Assembly: GCA_038146985.1 (NCBI GenBank)
Contig: JAYQSQ010000019.1
Span: forward strand, 1-64,000
Source: JADHLJ01 sp038146985
Lineage (GTDB): Bacteria > Pseudomonadota > Alphaproteobacteria > Thalassobaculales > Thalassobaculaceae
DNA: 64,000 bases
Direction of reading: 5' to 3'
In this document: positions 26,352-36,435 of the stretch, one piece after another
How the letters are laid out: the number at the start of each line of letters is the position of its first letter
Position numbering within the stretch: position 1 is the stretch's first letter
Program-made: the position numbers and the translations under genes
The notes under the pieces: model-generated
The model's database searches: none
Told to the model about the DNA's origin: nothing
The model's input: the letters and a program-made list of their open reading frames with translations, nothing else

Positions 26352-27066
26352 TCATTCGGCAGGTTTGTACAGCGGCGGCGACGTCAGGGTCATTATCCGG
26401 CCGAATTTCGCGCCGCCGAGGAAGGCAACGATCTCCAAGATCGATCCGCTCGTCAATGTCCCAGGAGCGTTCAGCGGCATCCGCATGGACCGCCGTGTCG
26501 CGAAGGCTCAGTCCCGCCATGAAGGCCGCGCGGGACCACGCGTAGATCGACGCATTCATGTCAAGGTTTCCGGTGCGCCCTGACGGCCGGCGATTTCGTT
26601 GCGGTGGCTTGCTCAGGCCCCAGCGGCCATCCGGCCCCGTTCCAACTGGTTGAAATAAAGGTGAACGCCGCGCCGGCATCGCGGTCAGCACATTGCCGCG
26701 TCCATGCGCTCGGTGGTTCGACACGGCCTGGATATCGCCTATTCCGCGCAGCGCTGAGGTTGCGTCGAGATCGACCATGGTCGCGAAGCGAGACCCGTCT
26801 CCCGCTCCACCGTGTCGACTGCATGGCGCATAACGGGAGTCTTGGGCGCCTTGTCACCGGCCAGCTCGGCCGGCCGGCGGATAGTGAACCGGCCCCTCGG
26901 CGGCGGCGGCATCAGAACTATCGCGTCGCTGCTGACCGCGACGATGTCGAACAGGCCGCTATCGAGCGCCTGGCCGAATGAGCGACGAGCGGCTTGCCCA
27001 GGAGCGGGAAAGATTAACGCAGGAAAGCCCTTGGAACCGCCGCGGGCACAGATGGTAAATTCTCAT
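26352..27066 (-). pseudogene. Broken CMP-nonulosonate synthetase (NeuA/LegF-like)
   Basis: The expected N-terminal nucleotide-binding motif is visible if frames are joined (MRI, then ICARGGSKG-like, near 27030-27066). The C-terminal landmarks are clear: LDMNASIYAWSRAAFMAGLS and AERSWDIDERIDL, the latter being the metal-binding DID-type signature of CMP-sialic/legionaminic acid synthetases. The start overlaps the stop of the upstream oxidoreductase remnant. Joined frames would span about 238 codons, the family's usual length. Confidence 0.7.
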
Positions 27067-27965
27067 GGCCGCTGCCCCTGGTTTCGACGCCGGATCAACT
27101 CATCGACCCTCGCGGCTTCCTCGGCGTTTGGTAGGCCGTCGGTACGTTCGAGAAGGTCCGGTGCAGCCGCCGGGTCAAGGCGTCGCCGCTGATATCGTCC
27201 TGGCCGATGATCTCGCCATCCCGGGTCAGCGTGTGACCTCAGCGAAAATCCAGGACGTGAAAGGAATGCTCTGTCGTCACGACCACGCAATCGCGCCGCA
27301 GCGGACGGAACAGGTAGTTGATCTGCCAGGTCACTATCGCGCAGCGCTCGAAAGCGGCTAGAATGGCCCAACTGTCATCGGCATCGATCTCAATCCACCG
27401 AAAGTACCGCCGATGGCTTCCAGGCGTGTGCAGGCGCCAGCCAGAGCGCGTAATCAGTTCATGGACTGAGATCATGCCGCGCCGCCGCCCTTCATGCGGT
27501 CGGCGGGTCTGATCGCTGATGATCCCGGCTTCCCGTGGCCGCCAGTCAGGAAAGATACCGGCGCAATAGATCTGCGCCGAGACCTGCTGGCCGGCGATCT
27601 CCTCTCGGGCGTAGGCAGGCGTGCTGGCGCGGCGGTATCCGACCCGAACTTGCCAAGGGCGGCAGGCGGAGCCTCAGGACCCAGGCGCCGAGCGGCGGTT
27701 TCTCGACCAGAACCAGCGCCCGGAAGCAGGCGCGTCAGGTTCCGCCAGCACCCGGCCATGGTCGGCAGTCTCAGTTGCGACGACGGCAAACTCCGGGTCG
27801 AGAGCCGCCAAGGCGTCCGCGATCATCGTGAAACCTGCAACACTTGGGCGTCGGCTGACTACGGAAACAGCGATGCCGAGATCGGCCAACAGCCGGGCGT
27901 GGCGACGGCCGGCGGACCCGTGGCCGATAACCAAACGGATGCAAACCAGCCGAGCTCTTCATCGA
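27063..27965 (-). pseudogene. Broken Gfo/Idh/MocA-type oxidoreductase
   Basis: The Rossmann start is plain: VIGHGSAGRRHARLLADLGI followed by FAVVATETADHGRVLAE (27700-27930). The C-terminal part (WQINYLFRPLRRDCVVVTTE, 27270-27360) also fits the family. At least three frame changes are needed. An oxidoreductase of this type between NeuB-like and NeuA-like genes is found in flagellin legionaminic-acid clusters; its exact reaction is not something I can name from sequence. Confidence 0.62.
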
Positions 27966-29033
27966 TCCGCTCATAACCGAATACAAGCTGCGTCGGGCCG
28001 GCCGGCCGAAGGCCGCCAATAGTCCACCGGCGCCATGCCGTCTCCCGGGCGCTTGGTCGTCAGGTTAGCCCCTCCAGAAAAGGCCTCGCGACCCTAACCA
28101 GTTTAGCCGCGACCAGGCTTTTGCAGGCGACGGCCCGCGTCACCATTCGCTCGGTTGCAGGGTTTGACCGGTGTTCCCAGCGCGGCCGTGGCGGCGCGGA
28201 TGCCGGCGACCATCGAGCAAACTCGTCCGGCTCCAGCGAGGCCCAATGGTCGGGCCGTCCATGGTCAGTCCAGGGTAAAATGCTTTCGATGCCGCCGCGC
28301 CGAGCGCGTCGCCGCCCGCGATCGGCACCGCGTGCCCTCGGTGTGATCGGAATAGCCGACCTCCGTGCCAGACCGTTCGCGCATGGTCGACTGTATGCAG
28401 ATTTACGCTCTCCAAGGGGGCCGGATAGTCACTCACCGCTTCCCAATGAATCACTTGGCGGCGCAGCGCGGCCCCTGCGCGCCGTCCGCCAGCACGGCGT
28501 ATCCCGAAAATTTCGAGGCTTGGGAGCGTCCTTTTGCTCGCCGAATCCCAAGCCATGAGCGATGATGCCGAGCGCCATTTCGGTCGTCCATCTCGGCCAT
28601 TCCGGTGGAGACGATCCGGTGGCAGGCGGCTCCGTGCCGCGCTTCTAATCAGCAAGGCATTGGTTAGTTCACCCGAGCCGATCTTTAACCGGTCAACGCC
28701 GAGATCATCGACCAGCATCTCAAGCTCGGCTGGTCGAAGGGCGTGCAAAGAAACTCGATTCCCCCAGCGCGACAGTGGTCGCCCAGGCGTATGAAACTCG
28801 CCCAGGCGTGAGCGTTAGACCCTTCAGCATCTCAGTTGGGAACTCGTATTCGGATCATTGCGATCCTGGTATGCAGCTTTAGCAGCATCGGCGATCACAG
28901 ATGCTCTGGCGAAAGAACTGAAACTTCCGGCGTCCGCACCGGCACGAATTGCGACATCGACGAGCCGCAACGCGATTTTGAGCTTTCCATTGTGATTGAC
29001 ACCAGCTTCGGCAATAACGAAGACGTCAGGCAT
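27950..29033 (-). pseudogene. Broken nonulosonate synthase (NeuB/LegI-like)
   Basis: The start MPDVFVIAEAGVNHNGKLKI at 29033 is the unmistakable NeuB opening. Later pieces are LVDDLGVDRLKIGSGELTNA, VSDYPAPLESVNLHT, the FTLDWTMDGPDH-type segment out of frame near 28270, and a remnant of the C-terminal SAF/antifreeze-like domain. The enzyme condenses a 6-carbon sugar with phosphoenolpyruvate to make the 9-carbon acid. Several indels break it. Confidence 0.75.
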
Positions 29034-29092
29034 CCGAGCTTTTTCATCATTAAACCGTTTCATTCTCCAAGGACCCAAAGTCATTGATCCCA

Positions 29093-30172
29093 TCAAGCAA
29101 CGCTTATGATGCATTTATCATGCAAATCGCCGTATGGATTGACGGTCAATTGCTTTCCGATAGCTAAGGCCTTGGCGATTGCATCTACGATTGCATCAGG
29201 CGCAGCGACTGCGTCAATCACCGAAGTGGCGCGGGGACGCCCATCCTGACGGTGGCCGATATTCACGGTCAGGACGCCTAAGGAGGGCGCCTCATAAAGA
29301 CCGCTCGACGAGTTCCCTACTATGGCGGCGGCGTTACGGTCATGCAGGAAAGATAAGCTCACGCCCGAGCGATGCGCGCGCCATCGTGTTCTCACGACCG
29401 GAAGCAAACTCCATGGTGGCAGCCGTCGCTGCCCGCCCGCCGGCATCGGCATTCGGCAAGGTAAAGAGCATGCCAAGGTCCGGATCAAGCCGTTCAAGCG
29501 CGGAAAACAAGGCCCGCAGTTCCGCGTCATCACCGGCTTTTGACCCAGTGTCGGGGTCATTGTGATTAGGAGGGTTCTTGGTCGCCGAGGCCATCCGAGG
29601 CGACAGTCTATCTCCGGCAGCGGCAGCGCCGAACTGGCTATGGCGTCCAGAGCGGGACTCGGTCATATGAACTCTGGCCTCTGATTCACCCATTCGCCTC
29701 AGCCGTTCGGCGGCGGCCTGGTTGTGAAATGCAGATGCGAGCTTGGAGATTGCGTGCCGCATACCGTCATCAAGAGATCCCGAGGTCACGTCGCCGCCGG
29801 CGATATGCGCGATTAGGCGCGGCAGATAGGTACTGGGCGCCGCGAACATCTCGAAGCGATCGCCGAGAACGAATACTAGATCAGGCGGGTCTTGGCGCCG
29901 CAGGTCGGAAAAACCAATGATGCCAAGGCCGCATGATTTGGCTGGATATCGGCGTATCTCCGGAAAGCGGTGTTCAATTCGACTGATATGGGAATGCCCA
30001 AGGCCTCGACCTGGTGGATTATTTGCTTTGAATTCAGGAGCGAAATGCATACCGGTAACGGCGATTTCAACGTGTGGCCGGGTGGAATCGAGCGCGCCGC
30101 GAGCAGTGGCTGATACAGGTCGAAATCAGCGCGGGAGCCGGTGACGACGCAGATCCGCCTGGCCCTACTCAT
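29093..30172 (-). pseudogene. Broken hydrolysing UDP/GDP-sugar 2-epimerase (NeuC/LegG-like)
   Basis: Starts MSRARRICVVTGSRADFDLY (30172) and ends with the family's C-terminal hallmark AAIVGNSSSGLYEAPSLG, then VNIGHRQDGRPRA (29240-29310). Middle pieces such as LVFVLGDRFEMFAAP and HIAGGDVTSGSLDDGMRHAI occur in another frame at 29750-29890. Residue conservation is high while the frame is lost at least four times. The product would have supplied the 2-epimerised sugar for the NeuB-like enzyme. Confidence 0.75.
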
Positions 30173-31346
30173 CCGCCAATCCGGGTCGAGGAAGGGGCTG
30201 GACGGCGAGCAGACAGGCGGTTCACCAGATCCGTGGCAACGACAGCGTCCCCTTCAGGCAGTCCTTGAACATCGGCATCGAATGCATCGCCCGACCAGGC
30301 CCAGGACAGGCGAGGATCTCCGCGTCGTGAGTCGCCCGCAGCAGGGTAACATCCTCCGGTCCCGGGGTCAGGACCGCGACCAGCCAATGGTTGCCGGTGC
30401 AACCTGGTGGGTCCGTATTGATGACCTCAGGCTGTCAATGCCGGACAGGCAGGCAGCGCGGTTCTCGAAAACCCGCCGCTTCGGTGGCATCGGGCCGAGC
30501 CGGTCCAGCTGGCCACATCCAAGGCGGCATTGAGGTTCGGCATGCGGTCGTTGGAAGCGATCTCATCATGCTCGAACGCCCAGGGATGCGGGATCTTGGC
30601 CTGGGTGGTCAGGTGGCGGATGCAGGCGGCGGTTTCCGGCTCGTCGGTCACAGCCCAGCGGCACCGCCGCCGCCGGTCGTGACGGTTTTGTTGCCGTTGA
30701 GGCTGAAAGCGGCGATCCGTCCCAGTGATCCGGCGGGCCGGTCTTGTAGCGACTGCCGATCGCCTGGGCCGCATCCTCGACCACGGTGATCCCCAGCGCT
30801 CAGCGACGCCTTGTTGATTTCGTCCATGCGGGCGGGGTGTCCGAAAGACATGCATCGGCATCACCGCGCGGATGCCGGCCAGTCTCGATATTGACGGTGC
30901 CGGTCTCGTCGCGCCGCCCGACCGCGGTAAGACGCTCCTCAAGGGCATCAGGACAAAGGCTCAGCGTCGGCGCTCGCTATCGACCAGGTGCAGGACGGCG
31001 CCGAGATGGCAAACGGCGTTCAGGGTGGCGATGAAGGTAAGATCCGGCACTAGAACTTCGTCGTCGCGCCCGATGCCGACCGCCTGCAGCGCCACTCTGA
31101 GAGCTGACGTACCCGTTCACGGTGGCGACGGCGTGAGCCATTGACCAGACTGGCCATGCGTTTCTCGAACTGGTCGACATAGCCGCCGAGGTAGGAAACC
31201 AGCCCTGATTCGACGCAGTCCATGACATTGGCCTTTCCTGTCGCCGGGCAGGGCTCGTGCAAAGCCACCCGGCCGTTCACCGGAAGCATGTGCCTGATCT
31301 TTTCGGCGATGGCCTTGTGGAAGGAAGCGATTAGAAGATCGGCATG
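30169..31346 (-). pseudogene. Broken LegC-like PLP aminotransferase
   Basis: Recognisable stretches are NGRVALHEP, VMDCVESGLVSYLGGYVDQF (31165-31290), ITVVEDAAQAIGSRYKTGP, AFSLNGNKTVTTGGGG (PLP-lysine region near 30690), LTTQAKIPHPWAFEHDEIAS and MPNLNAA. This is the DegT/DnrJ-type aminotransferase of the LegC group that aminates C4 of the 4-keto sugar. The pieces alternate among frames. It overlaps the NeuC-like remnant by 4 bp and follows the LegB-like remnant, an operon arrangement. Confidence 0.72.
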
Positions 31347-31347
31347 G

Positions 31348-32355
31348 CTAGACCTGATAGCCGGGATAACGGGAGAGATTCTCCGGATCAGCAAACCACT
31401 CCACGGTTTTTAGCGATACCGCGCCGGAGCCCTTCTCAGCCGCCATGATCCGGCGCTTAGTTCAATCGTTCCCGCGCGGCGCCAGTGCCGGCGACAGCGG
31501 TCGACCTCGCTGGCCTCCGGGGCGCAGGCGGCTTGGGTCTGAGTGATCTCAACCTCTTTTCCCATCACTTCGGCGATCAGCGCGGCGGCGTCACCGACGG
31601 AGATCTCAAAGCCGCTGCCGATATTGGTGACCTTGCCGATCGCTTTTTCGCTGCCGGCGGTCGCGGCAATGCCCGATGCGGTGTCGGCGACGAAGCTGAA
31701 ATCCCGGGTCGGCGCCAGGGCACCGAGCTGGATCGCGCCGTCGCCGCGCGCCAGCTGGGTGATGATTGTCGGGATCACCGCGCGCATCGACTGCCTTGGC
31801 CCATAGGTGAAGGAGCCGCACCACGGAGACCGGCATGCCGAAGGACGGAGTGTGGTAGGACAGCGCCAGATAGTCCGCGCCGGCCTTCGAGGCGGCATAG
31901 GGCGATTGCGGGCCGATTGGATGCGCCTCGGTGATCGGTACGAACTGTGCCGAGCCGCAAACCTCGCTGGTCGAGGTGACGAGAACTCTCTCCATTTGGA
32001 GTTCCTTTGCGACCTCCAGGACGTTCAAGGTGCCTTTACGTTGGTGTCTATATAGCTTTCCGGTGCATCATAGGAGTAAGGAATGCCGATCAAGGCCGCC
32101 AAATGCAGGATGACTGCACGGCAATCTCTGGCAGCTACGCGAACGTTCGACGGTCACTTATATCGCCTTTTCGTATTTCTAATTCCTTAAAGATTTGTTT
32201 GGGTAGATTATCAGCCAACCATTGTGAAAAGGCGTTATATATTGGACATAACCAAGAGACCGAATGTCCATGTGCCAAGGGCCTTCGACCAAATGCGACC
32301 CAATGAAACCGTCAGCGCCGGTGACGAGAACCTTGCCATCAGTAACGACATACAT
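31348..32355 (-). pseudogene. Broken NAD-dependent 4,6-dehydratase (LegB-like)
   Basis: Starts MYVVTDGKVLVTGADGFIGS at 32355, the GxxGxxG site of extended short-chain dehydrogenases, but loses frame soon after. Long intact parts are LEVAKELQMERVLVTSTSEV, YAASKAGADYLALSYH (catalytic YxxxK), and RDFSFVADTASGIAATAGSE. The end WFADPENLSRYPGYQV is typical for LegB. Dehydration of the nucleotide sugar is the first committed step of the pathway. Sequence between 32040 and 32230 is heavily damaged. Confidence 0.72.
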
Positions 32356-32471
32356 GCCTCTGCCTTTCTTTTTTAGCTCGTTTGGGATATGTCGGATCAC
32401 GCACTTGAACATTTCGACGTTTGCCTGCGGTATTAATTTCGCTAGGGGTGTTTAATCCTTGCGAGGGCGCA

Positions 32472-33125
32472 ATGGCAAGTCGAGAGGTTGTGATCATAGG
32501 CGGAGGCGGGCATGCATGCGTGATCGAAGATGCGCTAAGAAGCCTTTAGGCGTATTCCCCTCGGATATGTTGCGCCAGAACCGTCGAAATGGTCAGGCTC
32601 CTTATTTAGGCAATGACTGGCTGGAAGGTCAGAATGCGGACGCATTCACCTTGGCCAATGGGCTCGGTCTGGTCCAAGAGCGGCAAATTGCAGGTGACAA
32701 TTTTGACGATTTGCGCAAAGTTCGTGTTCGCGACCGTCACTCATGAGCACACGGTCATTTCGGAAACCGCGAGTTTAGAGGAGGAGCGCAAATTCGCCGG
32801 CGCGATAATCGGCCCCTACGCGGTTATAGGCCCCAATGTGATCGTTAACATCGGAGCCAGCGATTTATCATCGTTGCGAGTTGGCCGATACGTTCATGTC
32901 GGGCCTGGGGTCATGATTTGTGGGGGCGTGACGATCGGCCGCGGCGCTTTTGTCGGTGCGGGATCATTGGTTCTGGGGGGAGTTGGTGGTTCGAACGCAA
33001 TTCTCGCGGCCGGTGCGACTCTGATCTCGGATTTGGCAGAAGGGAGTTACGGCCAGCGGTTTGCCTGCCCGCGTCCGCTGAGGTTCATGGAGTGCGTAGG
33101 CGCTATTTCGCCAGGAACGAGATTA
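32472..33125 (+). pseudogene. Broken NeuD/LegH-like acetyltransferase
   Basis: The start MASREVVIIGGGGHACVIED (32472) is the PglD/NeuD nucleotide-fold opening; a TAG stops this frame at 32549. The left-handed beta-helix follows in another frame: IIGPYAVIGPNVIVNIGA, VGRYVHVGPGVMICGGVTIG, AILAAGATLISDL (32800-33040). It would acetylate the 4-amino group made by the LegC step. It is on the opposite strand to the other leg remnants and converges on the intact nucleotidyltransferase gene. Confidence 0.7.
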
Positions 33126-33129
33126 TCAA

Positions 33130-34167
33130 TCACGGCTGGGCCATGCGGAGATCGGCGGCTTGTCCGATGTCCCGCCAATACTCCTCGATTTCGTATACGC
33201 CCACACGGTCGCCGCGGGCGACGAGCGCTTCGCAGACATCCGTCATGTCGATCCTGCGGCCTTTTTCAACGATGCCGACCACCGAGGGGTCGATGACATA
33301 GATGCCGGCGTTGATCAGATAGTCGGTGACCGGTTTTTCCTTGATGCGCTCGAGAAACGGGCCGTCCCGCTCGATCACCCCGTAGGGGATTTCCACCCGG
33401 TGCGCACGCACGCCCATGGTCGCGGCGGCGCCGTTGGCCTGGTGGAAGTTCAGCATCTTTGCGAAATTAACGGAGGTGAGCAGGTCGCCGTTCATGACGA
33501 TCAGCGGTTGGTCCTGCGGTTCAGTCAGCAGAGTGAGACTACCGGCGGTTCCGAGCGCTTCCGTCTCGCGCAGGTACCGGATGTCGGCGTTCCATCTCGT
33601 GCCGTCGCCGAAATGGTCTTCAATGATGTGGCCGAGATGATTGACGGAGATCCGGAACCGGTAGAAACCCTGGCTCACCAGTGAGCTGATCGTGGTTTCC
33701 AGCAGCGGGCGGCCGCCGATCGCAACCATCGGTTTGGGAATGTCGTTGGTAATCGGCCTGAGGCGCGTCCCGCGCCCCCCAGCCATGATCACGACGGTAT
33801 TCGCGGCCCGGTCCGCGCCCATCAGTTCGTCGATGGTTCGCAGCGCAACCACCCGGTTCTCCGCGTCCACGACGGGCATCTGGTGCAGGACGTGAAGCCG
33901 CAATTGCCGCAACACCTCGATATCCGGCGTTCCGGCACGCAGCACCTTGGGTTCGGTGGTCATGATCTCCGAGACCGGCCGGTCGAGCGGGATATCGCGC
34001 AGGATGGCGCGGCGCACGTCGCCGTCGGTCACGATTCCCAGCAGATGGCGTTCGGCGTCGACGACCAGCGCGGTTTGCGAGGCGCCCCGGTTGATGCGTT
34101 CGACCGCGTCGCGGATTGTCGCGTCCGGCCCGAGAAAATAGGCCTCGGGCGAGGTTTCGTTTTTCAT
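33130..34167 (-). CDS. ptmE: CBS-domain sugar nucleotidyltransferase (PtmE-like)
   Basis: A 345-residue protein with two CBS repeats (about 10-115; ALVVDAERHLLGIVTDGDVR, QMPVVDAENRVVALRTIDEL) fused to a sugar-phosphate nucleotidyltransferase: VVIMAGGRGTRLRPITNDIPKPM (about 128-150) is the activating-loop signature. The end resembles the lid of glucose-1-phosphate-type transferases. In Campylobacter the homologue PtmE makes GDP-glucosamine for legionaminic acid. ATG 34167 is preferred to TTG 34182. It is the first intact gene bordering the decayed leg block. Confidence 0.82.
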   Translation of the reverse strand: MKNETSPEAYFLGPDATIRDAVERINRGASQTALVVDAERHLLGIVTDGDVRRAILRDIPLDRPVSEIMTTEPKVLRAGTPDIEVLRQLRLHVLHQMPVVDAENRVVALRTIDELMGADRAANTVVIMAGGRGTRLRPITNDIPKPMVAIGGRPLLETTISSLVSQGFYRFRISVNHLGHIIEDHFGDGTRWNADIRYLRETEALGTAGSLTLLTEPQDQPLIVMNGDLLTSVNFAKMLNFHQANGAAATMGVRAHRVEIPYGVIERDGPFLERIKEKPVTDYLINAGIYVIDPSVVGIVEKGRRIDMTDVCEALVARGDRVGVYEIEEYWRDIGQAADLRMAQP

Positions 34168-34327
34168 CGGGCGCAATCGCAAGCCGTTGTCTCCGGGTGC
34201 TTTCTAGGCCACGACCGTGGGTGGATCAATACGGCGCTTGGCTGGCCAGTGTCGGTTGTTGCCGGTTGACCCTTACAGGGCCATATGGCAAACGACCGCT
34301 AGTCCCCGGTTCCCCAGAGTGTGAGCG

Positions 34328-35650
34328 ATGCGTTTCCCTAGGCATGTCGATATCGATTTTTCGGAGTTTTCGCCCGAGAATGGAAACCCGTCGCCGCGCT
34401 ATGGCCTGCGCCAAGATATTCAGTTCTGCCGGAAATGCGTGATCTCGAACCAGCGCCCGTCCTCGGAGGTCGAGTTCCGGCACAATATCGCGACCCGCAA
34501 GGTCACCATTGTTTTCGATGAGGACGGGATCTGCGATGCCTGCCGGGTCGCGGAATTGAAGCACGGAGAGGTCGACTGGGAGGAACGCCGCCGCCGGCTG
34601 GTGGAGCTGTGCGACCGCCACCGCAGCAAAACCGGCGACTATGACTGTCTGGTGCCCGGTTCCGGCGGCAAGGACAGTTTCTATGCCGCGCATGTGCTCA
34701 AGCATGAATACGGCATGCACCCGCTGACCGTTACCTGGGCGCCGCATATCTATACCGAGTGGGGATGGCGCAACTTCCAGTCCTGGATCCACGCGGGCGT
34801 GGACAACTACCTGCTGACACCGAACGGCAGGGTGCATCGGCTGCTGACCCGTCTCGCGGTCGAGAACCTGTATCACCCCTTCCAGCCCTTTATCCTCGGG
34901 CAGAAGAACGTCGCGCCGAAAATGGCCGAGAAGATGGGGATTCCCCTGGTCTTCTATGGCGAGCATGAAGCGGAATACGGCAATCCCCGGGCGGATTTCG
35001 AGTCGCCTCTGCGGGACCGGCAATACTACGCCTCGGAGCAGAGCGCCGGCATGATGTTCGGCGGTGTCAGCGTCGAAGAACTGATCGCCGATTTCGGGCT
35101 GGAGAAGCAGGATTTCATACCCTACATGCCGGCTGATCCGACGCGGCTTTCAGAGGCGGGTATCGAGATTCACTACCTCGGCTATTACCTCAAATGGCAT
35201 CCGCAATCCTGCTACTACTATGCGGTGGATCATGGTGGGTTCGAGGCCGCGCCCGAGCGCACGCCCGGCACCTACAGCAAGTACAACAGCATCGACGACC
35301 GCATCGACGACCTGCACTACTACACGACCCATATCAAGTTCGGGATCGGCCGCGCGACCTACGATGCGGCGCAGGAAATCCGCTCGAGGGACATTACCCG
35401 AGAGGAGGGTGTCGCCCTGGTCAGGCGGTTTGATGGCGAATATCCCGACCGCTTCGAGCGCGAGAACTTCGAGTATATGAGCCTGCCGCCGGACGAGTTT
35501 CCGAAAGCGGCGGCGCATTTCGAACAGCCGATCATGGACCGGGAATATTTCCTCCATCTCGCCGACCGGTTCCGTTCACCGCATCTCTGGGTGCTGGACG
35601 GCAACGACTGGAAGCTTAGGAAGACCGTTTGGAACGAATCGAGCCAATAG
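34328..35650 (+). CDS. N-acetyl sugar amidotransferase (PseA/WbpG family)
   Basis: A 440-residue ATP-dependent enzyme of the TIGR03573 type. Two Cys pairs (CRKC 34-37, CDAC 69-72) probably bind zinc, and the PP-loop PGSGGKDSFY (110-119) binds ATP. The family converts an N-acetyl group of a bacterial sugar to an acetamidino group using ammonia from HisF/HisH-like partners, as in pseudaminic and legionaminic acid modification. Both partner genes follow directly. The last 22 bp overlap the HisF-like gene. The length is somewhat longer than the usual ~380 residues, with an N-terminal extension. Confidence 0.88.
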   Translation: MRFPRHVDIDFSEFSPENGNPSPRYGLRQDIQFCRKCVISNQRPSSEVEFRHNIATRKVTIVFDEDGICDACRVAELKHGEVDWEERRRRLVELCDRHRSKTGDYDCLVPGSGGKDSFYAAHVLKHEYGMHPLTVTWAPHIYTEWGWRNFQSWIHAGVDNYLLTPNGRVHRLLTRLAVENLYHPFQPFILGQKNVAPKMAEKMGIPLVFYGEHEAEYGNPRADFESPLRDRQYYASEQSAGMMFGGVSVEELIADFGLEKQDFIPYMPADPTRLSEAGIEIHYLGYYLKWHPQSCYYYAVDHGGFEAAPERTPGTYSKYNSIDDRIDDLHYYTTHIKFGIGRATYDAAQEIRSRDITREEGVALVRRFDGEYPDRFERENFEYMSLPPDEFPKAAAHFEQPIMDREYFLHLADRFRSPHLWVLDGNDWKLRKTVWNESSQ

Positions 35651-36432
35651 AGGCCGGTGGCAAATCGCTTCGCCTCGTCGCCCGGCTCGACGTCAAGGGG
35701 CCGAATCTGATCAAGGGGATCCACCTGGAAGGCCTTCGGGTCATCGGGGATCCGGGAGAGCATGCGCGGCGCTATTATGAACAGGGCTGCGACGAGCTGA
35801 TCTATATGGACGCGGTGGCGAGTCTCTATGGCCGCAACAACCTGCTCGATATCGTCCGCGACACGGCGCGCCACTGTTTCGTTCCGATCACCGTCGGGGG
35901 CGGCATCCGCTCCGAGGAAGACGCCGACGCGCTTTTGCGCTCCGGCGCCGACAAAGTCGCGGTCAATACCGCCGCGACGGAGCGTCCGGCCCTGATCTCG
36001 GCGCTGGCCAATCGGTTCGGCAGTCAGGCCGTGGTGCTGTCGGTCGAGGCCAAGCGCCGCCCCGGAACGGCGGGTAAGCAGTGGGAGGCGCTGACCAATA
36101 ACGGACGCGACCACAGCGGGCGGGACGTTGTCGCCTGGGCCTCAGAGGCGATTGCTTTGGGTGCGGGCGAGATTCTGGTCACATCGGTCGATCAGGAGGG
36201 AACCCGCAAGGGCTTTGACGTCGATCTGATGACGGCGGTCTGCGATGCGGTGAACGTGCCGGTGATCGCGTCGGGAGGGATGGGCAGCATGGCCGACCTT
36301 GCCGCGTTGACGCGCGCGGCGTCGGTGGACGGCGTCGCCATCGCCGACATGCTGCATTACAAACGCGCCACTTTCGATGACATCCGGGCCGCCTGTAACG
36401 CCAGCGCGGTACCCGTCAGGCAGGTGGCCTAG
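35629..36432 (+). CDS. HisF-like cyclase subunit of the sugar amidation module
   Basis: A 267-residue (beta/alpha)8 barrel of the HisF family. VARLDVKGPNLIKGIHLEGL and PITVGGGIRSEEDA, then EILVTSVDQEGTRKGFDVDL, define it. The motif VVLSVEAKRR carries Glu where histidine-pathway HisF has its second catalytic Asp (AIDAKR), which agrees with a role in ammonia delivery rather than histidine synthesis. The TTG start at 35629 has AGGAAG upstream and lies inside the end of the amidotransferase gene. Gene context excludes a his operon. Confidence 0.85.
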   Translation: MERIEPIEAGGKSLRLVARLDVKGPNLIKGIHLEGLRVIGDPGEHARRYYEQGCDELIYMDAVASLYGRNNLLDIVRDTARHCFVPITVGGGIRSEEDADALLRSGADKVAVNTAATERPALISALANRFGSQAVVLSVEAKRRPGTAGKQWEALTNNGRDHSGRDVVAWASEAIALGAGEILVTSVDQEGTRKGFDVDLMTAVCDAVNVPVIASGGMGSMADLAALTRAASVDGVAIADMLHYKRATFDDIRAACNASAVPVRQVA

Positions 36433-36435
36433 ATC

